Source: Natronococcus pandeyae (GTDB taxonomy: Archaea > Halobacteriota > Halobacteria > Halobacteriales > Natrialbaceae). From it: a DNA stretch of 64,000 nt. The first letter of the stretch is position 1. Each line of letters begins with the position of its first letter. The position numbers and the translations under genes are program-made. Shown here piece after piece: positions 17,602 to 25,687 of this stretch. The notes under the pieces were generated by a model. The model ran no database searches and was not told where the DNA came from. It was given only the letters and a program-made list of their open reading frames with translations. The DNA is taken from contig NZ_PHNJ01000003.1 of the NCBI RefSeq assembly GCF_008122205.1, positions 248,001 to 312,000 of the forward strand. The letters run 5' to 3'.

Positions 17602-18042
17602 ATGCGAATCGAACTCCGCGTCTGCCAGCACTGTCTCGAGGGCGACCACGGTAACGAGCGGCGGACGCAGGTCATCAACGATATGGTCAACTGCGCCGAG
17701 CGGATCAAAGAGCACAAGGAGATTATCGACCTCGACGAGGTCGTCATCCGACGCGTCACGGAGAACGACCCGGGAAAGCCCGAGGCACTGCCCGTCGTCT
17801 CGGCGACGATCCAGGACGACCAGATCGTTCTCAACGACCTGCAACTCGTGACGGAGGGGCCGGACGGGAACATGCTCATCTACGTCGAACCGCAGGACGT
17901 TCTGACGGTGCTGGCGGGCAACGTCGACGAGATCAGCAAGGCCGTCCACGAGGACGTCACGGTCGACCTCTCGGCGACGGGCGCACAGATGATCTCCGAC
18001 GCCGACCTCGGCGCTCGAGGACCGAACACGGACGAGCACTAA
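17602..18042 (+). CDS. conserved hypothetical protein with an N-terminal CxxC
   Basis: A 146-residue acidic protein not recognised by me. It opens MRIELRVCQHCLEGDHGNERR, suggesting a small metal site, then contains INDMVNCAERIKEHKEIID and two beta-rich stretches. Good codon structure and acidic composition support a real gene. It lies between the RNA ligase operon and the ligase-partner gene, and 72 bp before the latter on the same strand, so a link to RNA ligation is possible but only inferred. Confidence 0.7.
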   Translation: MRIELRVCQHCLEGDHGNERRTQVINDMVNCAERIKEHKEIIDLDEVVIRRVTENDPGKPEALPVVSATIQDDQIVLNDLQLVTEGPDGNMLIYVEPQDVLTVLAGNVDEISKAVHEDVTVDLSATGAQMISDADLGARGPNTDEH

Positions 18043-18114
18043 CGCTTCGTCCTCGAACTCCACAGTCGGTTCCACGAACCCACTTATTTGCTCCTGGCCG
18101 TCCTACGTCCGGCC

Positions 18115-18789
18115 ATGTCCATCGAGGCGTTCAAACAGCGGTTCGTCCTCGACACGTCACTGTTCATCACCGAGGAGATCCGTCACGACGACGAGTCGCT
18201 CGAGGAGGCCGTGCTCAGGCTGCTCGAGTTGATCGCGAACGCCCGTCTCAACCTCGGGATCTCCTGTTACGTCCCGCCAACGATCCACGACGAGCTCACC
18301 ACGATGCTCGAGCACCGCGACGTCGACGACGAGGTGTTCTCGAAGCTCAACACCTGGGTCATCCGCAAACACCCGGACCGGTACGAGGTGTCGATCCCCG
18401 CGAACGTCGTCTACAGCTTCGTCGACGAGATGAGCAACCGGGTCGACCGCGGCCTTCGTGTCTCCGAGAAAGCGGTGCGACGGGCCGAAGAGCGAGACGA
18501 CGAAACGCTCGAGGATCACGATCACAAGACCGAGGTCGACGCGGTGATCTCGGAACTCCGCGACAAGTACCGCGGCGCGATGCGCACCGGCGTCCTCGAC
18601 TCCCGGGAGGACTTCGACCTCCTGATCCTCGCCCGCGAACTCGATGCCGGGGTCGTCACCGAGGACCGCGGGATCATCGACTGGACCGAGGACTTCGGCC
18701 TGCGGTACATCCGGGGCCGTGAGTTTCCGGATCTACTCGAGCAGTATCTCACCGCCGTCGATCCCGAGTCGAAGCGAACGATCGACTGA
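18115..18789 (+). CDS. RNA ligase partner protein (PIN-like)
   Basis: The ATG at 18115 gives 224 residues; nine upstream codons are in frame but overlap the AT-rich promoter. The protein starts [23 protein letters not shown], as in the archaeal RNA ligase partner family. It has PIN-type acidic residues DTSLF, the central E/D in KTEVDAVI, and [23 protein letters not shown] nuclease or RNA-binding role with the Rnl3 ligase is suggested by recurring gene neighbourhood. It should act on RNA ends, but no activity is established from sequence. Confidence 0.85.
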   Translation: MSIEAFKQRFVLDTSLFITEEIRHDDESLEEAVLRLLELIANARLNLGISCYVPPTIHDELTTMLEHRDVDDEVFSKLNTWVIRKHPDRYEVSIPANVVYSFVDEMSNRVDRGLRVSEKAVRRAEERDDETLEDHDHKTEVDAVISELRDKYRGAMRTGVLDSREDFDLLILARELDAGVVTEDRGIIDWTEDFGLRYIRGREFPDLLEQYLTAVDPESKRTID

Positions 18790-18954
18790 CGCGACGGATT
18801 GGCAGACCGGGATGGCCGCGGCGGCTCCTCGAGAGTGAAACACAACCGTGAAACCGTCTACCTTGGCCGTCTTTGACAAACACTTGTCTACTAACGAGCC
18901 ATTTTAGTTACCGTTCGTGTACGAAATAGCTGTAACTCTTGCAGGTGCGGTCAT

Positions 18955-18963
18955 GCTTATCAC
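18955..18963 (+). promoter_or_regulatory. box A of the TTT binding-protein gene
   Basis: GCTTATCAC is centred 28 bp before the GTG at 18987. It supports a leaderless transcript beginning at the GTG and argues against the longer in-frame start at 18939. Confidence 0.5.
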
Positions 18964-18986
18964 CTGTTCAGCGGGTATGGCCACTC

Positions 18987-20006
18987 GTGAACCGACGAGA
19001 TATTCTGAACGGTATCGGTGCAACGTCTGCGGTCTCGATTGCTGGTCTCGCGGGCTGTCTCGACGGCGGCGATACCGGCGACGACGAGTACCCCTCGGAC
19101 GCGCTCACGTGGATGGTTCCCTGGTCCGAGGGTGGCGGGACGGACACGTACGCTCGTCAGCTCGATCCGCTGATGGCGGAGGAACTCGGCGAGTCGGTGG
19201 CGATCGACAACAGAGCGGGTGCTGCGAGCCTCCTCGGAATCGAGTGGCTTCACAACCAGGAGGGCGACGGCTACACGTTCGGGACGGCCAACACCCCGAG
19301 CTGGCAGTTCGCCTGGCGAATGAATCAGGACGACGCCGGTGGCTGGGAGCCGACGGATTTCGAGCCGATCGCGTACTTCGGCATCTTCGGCTACACGATC
19401 ATCGTCAACGACGACCACGGCATCGAGGATTACGCCGATCTGCAGGACGCCTACGCCGGTGGCGACCTCGAGAACTTCGCCGTCCAGGGTGTCGGCCACG
19501 ACAGCCACGTCGCCGCCTACCTGCTGCGCGACGACTACGACCTCGAGTGGGACAACGTCGTCCCCTACGACGGCGGCGGCGAGGTCAACGAGGCCGTCAT
19601 CTCCGGTGAGGCTCCAGCCGGTATCGCGACGAACACGTCCGCGATCACGGCCGAGGAGTCCGGGAACGTCAGCACGGTCGTGAATCTGATGGACACCGAG
19701 ATCGACGCCTTCCCGGAGATCGACCAGATCACGGACTACGGCGACAGCATGTCCTACCTGACCGAGTTCCGCCTGACCCAGATCGCTCCGCCGGACACCC
19801 CCGAAGACGTCCGAGAGGACCTCGAGGCGGCGACCGAACACGCCGCGACCCACGACGACGTCCAGGACTGGGCGGAAGAGACCGGCAACATCGTCGAGTT
19901 CGGCGACATGGAGGACGCCGCCGACGACCTCGAGGGTGCCGTCGAGCAACTCGAGGAGAACATCGACTTCGAGGAGTTCCAGCAGCGGATCCAGGACGAC
20001 GAGTAG
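18987..20006 (+). CDS. tripartite tricarboxylate transporter substrate-binding protein (TctC/Bug family)
   Basis: The GTG at 18987 gives 339 residues with a twin-arginine start (NRRDILNGIGA) and a lipobox LAGC, so it is a surface lipoprotein. The mature domain has TTT binding-protein features: LTWMVPWSEGGGTDTYARQL, VAIDNRAGAAS and a long C-terminal helix. Such proteins bind carboxylates and deliver them to TctA/TctB membrane subunits. Neither TctA nor TctB is present in the window; the downstream 800 bp contain no gene. Confidence 0.85.
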   Translation: MNRRDILNGIGATSAVSIAGLAGCLDGGDTGDDEYPSDALTWMVPWSEGGGTDTYARQLDPLMAEELGESVAIDNRAGAASLLGIEWLHNQEGDGYTFGTANTPSWQFAWRMNQDDAGGWEPTDFEPIAYFGIFGYTIIVNDDHGIEDYADLQDAYAGGDLENFAVQGVGHDSHVAAYLLRDDYDLEWDNVVPYDGGGEVNEAVISGEAPAGIATNTSAITAEESGNVSTVVNLMDTEIDAFPEIDQITDYGDSMSYLTEFRLTQIAPPDTPEDVREDLEAATEHAATHDDVQDWAEETGNIVEFGDMEDAADDLEGAVEQLEENIDFEEFQQRIQDDE

Positions 20007-20230
20007 CGCGGGGTATCCCCACTCCGAGTCGTCGCCGGACGACGACTCCCTCGAGTCGTTCTCTCGAGATATCTGTACCGAACCGATAGCATCCGCTCGA
20101 CGAATTCGAACGCTACGACGAGAGACTAGCAGTAGATAGTAGCACGGTTTCGCTATTCAGCGTTGGTCGTGAAATTCGTGTTCAGTACAGGTGGACTATG
20201 TAACACTTCGGTTCAGCGAACGCTTCTGCG

Positions 20231-20570
20231 GTGGCGCGCGCTGTCGACCGACCGAGCGAAAGCGAGGACGGTCGACGATGTTGCGCGAGGGATGAGCGAG
20301 CCCTTGGCGAGCGAATCGGCTGGGGAGGGCGTGGCGATCCCGTGTGTTCGTGCGAGCAGAACCTGTCCCAGTCGGTATTACCGTGAAAGCCCCTGGTCCG
20401 CTCGACTCCCAGGCCTCGCTGCGCGCTTCCTTCACTCCGTTCAGTCCAGTGCTTACGTCGGCCGGGTTCGTCGAGCAACGGGAGAGCTTCGCTCTCCGAG
20501 CATCGCGGACGCTTCGCGTCCGCTCAACGCGCCAGCCCCTTTCAGTCCCACCCAGGGGTGGGTGGTCGGT
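20231..20570. repeat. structured intergenic repeat, copy 1
   Basis: The element opens GTGGCGCGCGCTG, shared exactly with copy 2 near 41380. A hairpin follows at 20243-20276: arms GTCGACCG and CGGTCGAC around an 18-base loop containing GAGCGAAAGCGAG. Then come GCGCGAGGGATGAGCGAG and a 42-base block shared with copy 2 (20308-20349). Two further hairpins with TTC loops occur at 20481-20497 (7 bp) and 20505-20523 (8 bp). An ATG at 20292 opens a frame that shares the peptide ASESAGEGVA with copy 2. I know of no function. Confidence 0.75.
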
Positions 20571-20784
20571 ACTACAGACTCGACGCTGAACGTCTTCTTT
20601 ACGTAACGATTCGACCGACGCAGATTCAGAACCAAGACTGAACAACGAAACCGTATTACCAACTACTGCTAACCACCGATCCACTACCCAACGAGCCGAT
20701 TTCGGCGCGGGCGCAGTGCCGCGCTCGCCCGAAGAGCTGTTGGCCGCTCGAGAGAGCCGTCGCTCGGCTCGGTTTCGAACGACT

Positions 20785-20800
20785 GACCGAAAAAACGGTC
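20785..20800 (-). terminator. terminator of the aEF-1beta operon
   Basis: On the minus strand the sequence reads GACCG-TTTTTT-CGGTC immediately after the aEF-1beta stop. A six-base T run flanked by complementary 5-base arms is a good candidate for archaeal T-run termination. Confidence 0.55.
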
Positions 20801-20803
20801 GCG

Positions 20804-21070
20804 TTAGATGCGGCCGACGTTCTCGACGCCGACGCTTTCGACGCCATCGACGTCCGTGAAGCTCTCCTCGACGGCTTCCGTGCCGCCCGATCCGTCGGGG
20901 ACGATCACGGTTGGGTAGAGGGCGATGAGTCCGAACGCGACGTCCTCGCGTTCGACGCCGTTAATCTTCGCGCCTTCGGGGAGACTGCTCTCGAGTCGCT
21001 CCTGGAGCGCGTCCAGGTCGATCTCGGGGCTGTCCGGCATGACCTTGATTTTGGCAGCTACTTTTCCCAT
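20804..21070 (-). CDS. ef1b: translation elongation factor aEF-1beta
   Basis: An 88-residue protein matching archaeal aEF-1beta, the nucleotide-exchange factor for aEF-1alpha. Diagnostic segments are [16 protein letters not shown], the central [18 protein letters not shown], and a C-terminal [11 protein letters not shown] strand. Length is normal for the family. It starts 12 bp after the small zinc protein gene, forming a two-gene operon. Confidence 0.93.
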   Translation of the reverse strand: MGKVAAKIKVMPDSPEIDLDALQERLESSLPEGAKINGVEREDVAFGLIALYPTVIVPDGSGGTEAVEESFTDVDGVESVGVENVGRI

Positions 21071-21082
21071 ATCGATCGTCCC

Positions 21083-21262
21083 TCAGGGTCCGGTGAATCC
21101 GCAGTCGGGGCACTCGTAGAGGTTGCTCTGCTTGCGGCACTTGGCGCAGCGGAAGACGCGCGTTCCGCAGTCGGGACACTTGAACGCGGCGGCGTTCGTG
21201 CCGGCGATGTTGATCCCACAGGAAACGCAGGAGCGTCTGTCCTGCTCGTCCGTCGTACTCAT
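21083..21262 (-). CDS. 59-residue CPxCG zinc-finger protein (HVO_2753-like)
   Basis: This 59-residue gene has four Cys pairs: CVSCG, CPDCG, CAKC and CPDCG, predicting two zinc sites. It matches the small protein known in Haloferax volcanii as HVO_2753, reported to affect swarming and biofilm formation and encoded next to aEF-1beta there too. A GGAGGTG motif directly precedes the ATG. Length and pairing with aEF-1beta make the identification firm; the molecular role is not known. Confidence 0.85.
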   Translation of the reverse strand: MSTTDEQDRRSCVSCGINIAGTNAAAFKCPDCGTRVFRCAKCRKQSNLYECPDCGFTGP

Positions 21263-21283
21263 ACACCTCCCTTTTTGCCCGGC

Positions 21284-21293
21284 GCTTTTAACC
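21284..21293 (-). promoter_or_regulatory. box A of the zinc-protein/aEF-1beta operon
   Basis: GGTTAAAAGC on the minus strand is centred 26-27 bp before the ATG at 21262, giving a leaderless or near-leaderless transcript. Confidence 0.6.
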
Positions 21294-21451
21294 GTTGTCT
21301 TTCGATACTCGAGGGGCGTTTCGCCGGCGCCCTCGGTCGTTCATACTGTCGGACAGCAGTCAGTGAGACGTCGGTCGCGAAATTCCGGCCGTCATCGACG
21401 GTGATCGCCGAGTTCGAGCGACCGATCTTCGAATAGTTCTGTCCGACGGTA

Positions 21452-23299
21452 TCAGTCGTGGGGGTGGAACCGGCGGACGGCCGTCCCGACCGCGTCTTCG
21501 CGACCGAGGAAGGTTACCTTGTCTCCCTCCTCGAGCACGGTGTCGGCACCGGGAACGTAGGTCTCTCCGTCGCGGGCGATGACCGCGACGATGACGCCGT
21601 CCGGGATTTCGGCGTCCAGTTCGGCGATCGTCGAGCCACCTAGGTCCGATGCGGTGACGGTGATCTCCTGGGCGTCGTGGCCCTCCCCGAGTTCGGTCAT
21701 CCAGTGGGCGAGTGCGGGCCGTTCGATCTCGTTGTCCAGCGACCACGCCGTCGCACTCGCGACGTCGATCGCGCGGACGCCGAGGGTCTCGAAGGCGTCG
21801 ACGTTACCGGGTTCGTTCACCCGAGCGACGACCGTCTCGACGTCGAAGGTCGTCCGGGCGAGCTGGGAGACCAGCAGGTTAGCGTCGTCGTCGGCGGTCG
21901 TCGCGACGACGATCTGTGCCCGCTCGACGCTGGCTTCGCGCAACGTCTCGGGGGACGTTCCGTCCCCGTGGACGGCGGTGTAGCCGTCCCGCCGGAGCGC
22001 CTCGACCACGTCCTCGTCCTCGTCGACGAGGACGACGTTTTCGCCGCGTTTCTCCAGTCGTCTGGCGAGCGCTCGGCCGACCCGACCGCCGCCGATGATG
22101 ATCGCTGGCATTGGAATCACTTCGAAGTACTCCGCGATCTGGCGGGCGAACCCCGCCTGGATCACGACCGTGAGGAAGATGACGAGAAAGACGGTCCCGG
22201 CGAGGGTCTGGGCGGCCTCGAACTGGCCCGCAGCCTCGAGTTCGATCGCGAACAGCGTCGCGACCGACGCCGGGATGATGCCGCGAGGGCCGACGAACGA
22301 AAGGAACTGCCGTTCCTCGCGACTGAACTGCCGATCGGTCGCCGACAGCGCGACCAGGACAGGACGCACGAACAGGGTGACGGCGACGACGACCGCGATA
22401 CCGCCCAGTCCGAGGCCGAGCAGCGAGCCGAAGTCGATCAGCGCTGCGAGCGAGATGAAGACGAACGAGAGCACGACCAGCGTGAGGTCGCGGTTGAACT
22501 CGAGAATCTCCTCCCGGTGTGGGAGATCGAGATTCCCGAGGACGAGTCCGGTCGTTGCGGCCGCCGCGACGCCGGTCTCGGGAAACACCGATTCGGCGAG
22601 ACCGAACGAGACGAGCGCGCCGGTGAGCGAAACGAGTCGTGCAATCTGCGGGGCGTCGCCCGCGGGCGCTTTCACCTCGACGAGCAGGTACCAGACGGCG
22701 ACCGCGACGACGACGCCGATCCCGATCCCGGCGGTCAGCCGCTGGAGGAACCCGACCGGGATCCGACTCGGCGCGCCGCCGACGACGAACGCCTCGAAGA
22801 TGACGATCGCGAGAACGGCCGCGGTAACGTCGTTGATGATTCCCTCGGCCTCGAGTGCGGTCTCGACGTGGTCTCGGACCGTGATGACCTCGAGGATCGG
22901 CGTGACCACTGTCGGACCCGTCGCGATCAACAGCGCGCCGATCAGGGCGGCGACGTCCCAGTCGGTGCCGAGAAAGAACCGGACCGCGACCGTCGTCCCG
23001 ACGAAGGCGATCGCCGCGCCGATCGTCGTCAGTCGGCGGACCGCCTGTGGCGCCCGCTCCAGTTTCTCCCGCCGGAGATGGAAGGCGCCGTCGAAGATGA
23101 TGATCGCGACGCTCAACCCGACGACGGTCGAGAGGCCGCCGCCGAACGTCTCTATCGTGACGAACCCCAGCCCTTCCGGCCCGACGATGACGCCGATGAC
23201 GATCAGAAAGAGGACGCTCGGTACCCGAAGGCGCTTTGCGAGCACCTGGGCGCCGATCCCGAGCGCGAGAATACCGATGACGACGGGAAGAACCTCCAC
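21452..23299 (-). CDS. nhaP: NhaP-type cation:proton antiporter with RCK (TrkA) domains
   Basis: A 615-residue protein with about 12 N-terminal membrane helices of the CPA1/CPA2 type. Key segments are SVAIIIFDGAFHL, GALLIATGPTVVTPIL and the acidic pair in EGIINDVTAAVL (Asn-Asp). At about 395 a cytoplasmic Rossmann TrkA-N domain begins (IIIGGGRVGRALARRL), followed by a TrkA-C domain (about 535-610). Potassium or sodium export gated by nucleotide is the expected role. The full-length fusion is typical of haloarchaea. Confidence 0.9.
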   Translation of the reverse strand: MEVLPVVIGILALGIGAQVLAKRLRVPSVLFLIVIGVIVGPEGLGFVTIETFGGGLSTVVGLSVAIIIFDGAFHLRREKLERAPQAVRRLTTIGAAIAFVGTTVAVRFFLGTDWDVAALIGALLIATGPTVVTPILEVITVRDHVETALEAEGIINDVTAAVLAIVIFEAFVVGGAPSRIPVGFLQRLTAGIGIGVVVAVAVWYLLVEVKAPAGDAPQIARLVSLTGALVSFGLAESVFPETGVAAAATTGLVLGNLDLPHREEILEFNRDLTLVVLSFVFISLAALIDFGSLLGLGLGGIAVVVAVTLFVRPVLVALSATDRQFSREERQFLSFVGPRGIIPASVATLFAIELEAAGQFEAAQTLAGTVFLVIFLTVVIQAGFARQIAEYFEVIPMPAIIIGGGRVGRALARRLEKRGENVVLVDEDEDVVEALRRDGYTAVHGDGTSPETLREASVERAQIVVATTADDDANLLVSQLARTTFDVETVVARVNEPGNVDAFETLGVRAIDVASATAWSLDNEIERPALAHWMTELGEGHDAQEITVTASDLGGSTIAELDAEIPDGVIVAVIARDGETYVPGADTVLEEGDKVTFLGREDAVGTAVRRFHPHD

Positions 23300-23401
23300 A
23301 GTACGATCACTTAGAGGGGTGTACTAAATAACACTCTCCCTACTCGTCACGATTCCCCTCGAATGCAACATTCAAACCCGATCGCTCCCTACTCTCGGTG
23401 A

Positions 23402-24703
23402 ATGCGCCTCGACGACTATATCGAGAGCCTCGAACCCGACGAGGAGGCCGAGCGGCGGCGCCTCGCGAAGGAGAAGTCCTACGCGATCACGGACCACCTC
23501 GAGAACTTCGAGCGGAACTTCGAGCAGGCGCTGTCGGGCGACACGCTCGTGGGTTCGACGGCGCCATCGATCTTCGTCGGGAGATCGAACTACCCCGACA
23601 TCCCGATCGGGGTGCTCTCGCCGGTCGGCGACGAGGACGACGCCGAGGAGTACGTCACCGACGGCAACTGGTACCAGCAGGGGTACGCGATCGACGACGT
23701 GCTCCAGCGACGGACCGGCCTGCTGAACTCGAACAAGCGCGCGAACGTCGACTCGCCGAGCATCGCGAGCCGGCTGGCACCGAACGTCCACGACAGCTGG
23801 GACGGGTTCGTCGGCGTGCAACGCGAGGTCGCCATCGCCGACCGGCCCGTCGACTTAGAGATCGGGCTCGACGACAAACCCGATCTCGGGCTGGACCCGG
23901 GAACGGACGTCGCCACCCCTCGAGGACCGCGGGCGAACGCCCGGAACGCCGAGCTGCGAGAGAACCCGTACGTTCCCAAACCGGTAAAGAAGACCTTAGA
24001 GGACGACGACTGGCAGGCCCAGGGGGCGATGACCTACCTCTACCGGCGCGGCTTCGACGTCTACGACATCAACTCGATCCTCTCGGCGGGCGCGCTCGGT
24101 GAGAGCGACCAGCGACGGCTCGTTCCGACTCGCTGGTCGATCACGGCCGTCGACGACACCGTCGGCCAGTTCCTTCGCGGGCGCATCCGGAACGAACCCA
24201 GCATCGACGAGGTGCAGGTCTGGGCCAACGAGTACATGGGCAACCGCTACTGGGTGATCCTCGCGCCCGGCAACTGGGAGTTCGAACTCGTCGAGATGAA
24301 GGCGCCGGGCAGCATCTGGAACCCCAACCCGGACGACGACATCTGGCTCCAGAGCGCGAGCGAGGGGTACGAAGGCCGATCGAGCTACGTCGAGGAAACG
24401 GCGGGCGCGTACTACGCTGCCCGACTCGGTGCGCTCGAGCACCTCGAGTCGATCGGCCGCCAGGCAAAGTGTCTCGTCCTCCGGGAGGTCAGCGACGACT
24501 ACTGGGCGCCGGTCGGCGTCTGGCAGGTCCGCGAGAGCGTGCGCAACGCGTTCGAAGGAGAGTTCGGCGAGGCCGAGACGTTCCACGAGGCCGTCGCGAA
24601 CGTCGCGACGCAGTTGCCGGTCTCCTACGCGCGCCTCCAGCGGAAGTCCGAACTCGCGGCGGGCCTGCAGTCGAACCTGAGCGCCTTCTCGAGATCCCAG
24701 TAG
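23402..24703 (+). CDS. nreA: DNA repair protein NreA
   Basis: A 433-residue archaeal Nre family protein. Conserved segments include STAPSIFVGRSNYPDIPIGVLSP, LDPGTDVATPRGPRANARNAELRENP and PTRWSITAVDDTVGQ. The extreme C terminus is QSNLSAFSRSQ, matching a PCNA-interacting PIP box (Q-x2-L-x2-F), as expected of NreA. In Haloferax, NreA affects resistance to DNA damage, and PCNA binding is inferred here from the motif. The start ATG at 23402 lies about 100 bp from the divergent nhaP start. Confidence 0.88.
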   Translation: MRLDDYIESLEPDEEAERRRLAKEKSYAITDHLENFERNFEQALSGDTLVGSTAPSIFVGRSNYPDIPIGVLSPVGDEDDAEEYVTDGNWYQQGYAIDDVLQRRTGLLNSNKRANVDSPSIASRLAPNVHDSWDGFVGVQREVAIADRPVDLEIGLDDKPDLGLDPGTDVATPRGPRANARNAELRENPYVPKPVKKTLEDDDWQAQGAMTYLYRRGFDVYDINSILSAGALGESDQRRLVPTRWSITAVDDTVGQFLRGRIRNEPSIDEVQVWANEYMGNRYWVILAPGNWEFELVEMKAPGSIWNPNPDDDIWLQSASEGYEGRSSYVEETAGAYYAARLGALEHLESIGRQAKCLVLREVSDDYWAPVGVWQVRESVRNAFEGEFGEAETFHEAVANVATQLPVSYARLQRKSELAAGLQSNLSAFSRSQ

Positions 24704-24762
24704 CTCACCGGGCCGGGCGGCGTATACTGAACGCTTTTAGGTACCTACGTTGATATATCGGC

Positions 24763-25011
24763 ATGGTTTCGCTGTTCGTCCCGGGTGTCCCAGGCGGCCC
24801 AGAACTCCTGATAATCCTGTTTATACTGTTCTTTTTCGTCGCCCCGATCGTCGTCATCGCGATCGTCGTGTTGTTTCTCCGTGACAGTGACACCAGCACC
24901 GGACCCGGTTCTGCGAGCGACGCCGACGCCGCCCTCGAGCGGCGAGTATCGGCTCTCGAGGAGCGCGTCGAGCGACTCGAGTCCGACGACGGCGAGCCCG
25001 ACCGGCGATAA
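24763..25011 (+). CDS. small membrane protein with C-terminal coiled coil
   Basis: An 82-residue protein with one strong hydrophobic segment (about 14-41, ELLIILFILFFFVAPIVVIA) and a heptad-like acidic tail ERRVSALEERVERLES (about 59-74). The topology resembles many haloarchaeal small anchored coiled-coil proteins. Function unknown. A TATA-like TTTTAGG region about 25-30 bp upstream is consistent with its own promoter. Confidence 0.65.
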   Translation: MVSLFVPGVPGGPELLIILFILFFFVAPIVVIAIVVLFLRDSDTSTGPGSASDADAALERRVSALEERVERLESDDGEPDRR

Positions 25012-25063
25012 TCTCGACGTCGAACCCCTGGTCTCTAAGCCCGCCGAACGCGTTCGTAGAGAT

Positions 25064-25282
25064 ATGTGGCTTGCGCTCGTCGGTCCTAACCTGCTCACGA
25101 TTCTGGCGATGCTCGTTCTCCTGATCGGAGTGCCCGTCTTCGTCGTCGTCGTGCTCGCGGTCGTCTCGGGATACATTCGGTACGATGCGGAGCAACGCCT
25201 AGCGGCACTCGAGGAGGATGCGGACGAGGAGTCTGCGGGCGGAGCGGAGACGGCGGGAGAGCCGACCGACGAAGACCGGTAA
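25064..25282 (+). CDS. small membrane protein, hypothetical
   Basis: The ATG at 25064 gives 72 residues: a hydrophobic stretch of about 30 residues (possibly two short helices) ending near residue 38, then IRYDAEQRLAALEED and a disordered acidic tail. Organisation is the same as the preceding small gene (one or two helices plus a short coil), 52 bp upstream. They may be co-transcribed. Function unknown. Confidence 0.6.
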   Translation: MWLALVGPNLLTILAMLVLLIGVPVFVVVVLAVVSGYIRYDAEQRLAALEEDADEESAGGAETAGEPTDEDR

Positions 25283-25399
25283 CCGAAACGGAGGACGGTC
25301 TCTTCGAGAAGACCGGCGTGCTGTCGACCGACCAGCACACGGCTCGCGGACCGACACCCGCTCGAGCGAGCAGCGACCTTCTCAGTACGAAAGCGAGCG

Positions 25400-25687
25400 C
25401 TAGATCCGCTCGTCGAGTTCCCAGCGGATGCAGAAAGCGTACCAGAGCGCGCCGAATCCCGCGAGCGCGATCCCGCCGCCGATCACGAGCGGTTGCATCT
25501 GGGTCATGACGCCAAGCGTGGCGAGGACGCCGACGACCGGCACGGCCGGAGAGGCCGCGTCGGGGATTCGAAAGTCCGGGTCGTACTCGAGCGAGTCGTC
25601 GCGTCGACACTGGACGACCGCGACGTCGACGAGCGCGTACGCGAGCAGGAAGTCAAAACGGCGCGCGGCGGGCCGTTCAGTCGTCAC
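25400..25687 (-). pseudogene. C-terminal relic of an APC-family amino acid permease
   Basis: The readable frame (95 codons from a GTG) resembles only the end of APC amino acid permeases: FLLAYALVDVAVV, then the YDPDFRIPDAASPAVPVVGVL linker, then MTQMQPLVIGGGIALAGFGALWYAF. The ten preceding membrane helices of a permease are absent; the frame instead runs into the 3' end of the AI-2E exporter gene, which it overlaps by 11 bp. I read it as a decayed remnant, although a stand-alone two-helix protein cannot be excluded. Confidence 0.6.

Larger units (their letters stand above)
20007..20803. other. 800-bp gene-free region holding a structured repeat element
   Basis: Between the TctC-like gene and the aEF-1beta gene there is no convincing gene. 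The centre (20231-20570) holds copy 1 of the repeat element described separately. The right part is a low-complexity stretch leading into the aEF-1beta terminator. The left 220 bp show no repeat or transposase remnant that I can identify. Confidence 0.6.

Noticed and set aside
21677-23314. 545-codon plus-strand frame opposite nhaP
   Set aside because: It is the mirror of the antiporter codons (Asp/Arg/Glu-rich), without a promoter or recognisable domain.
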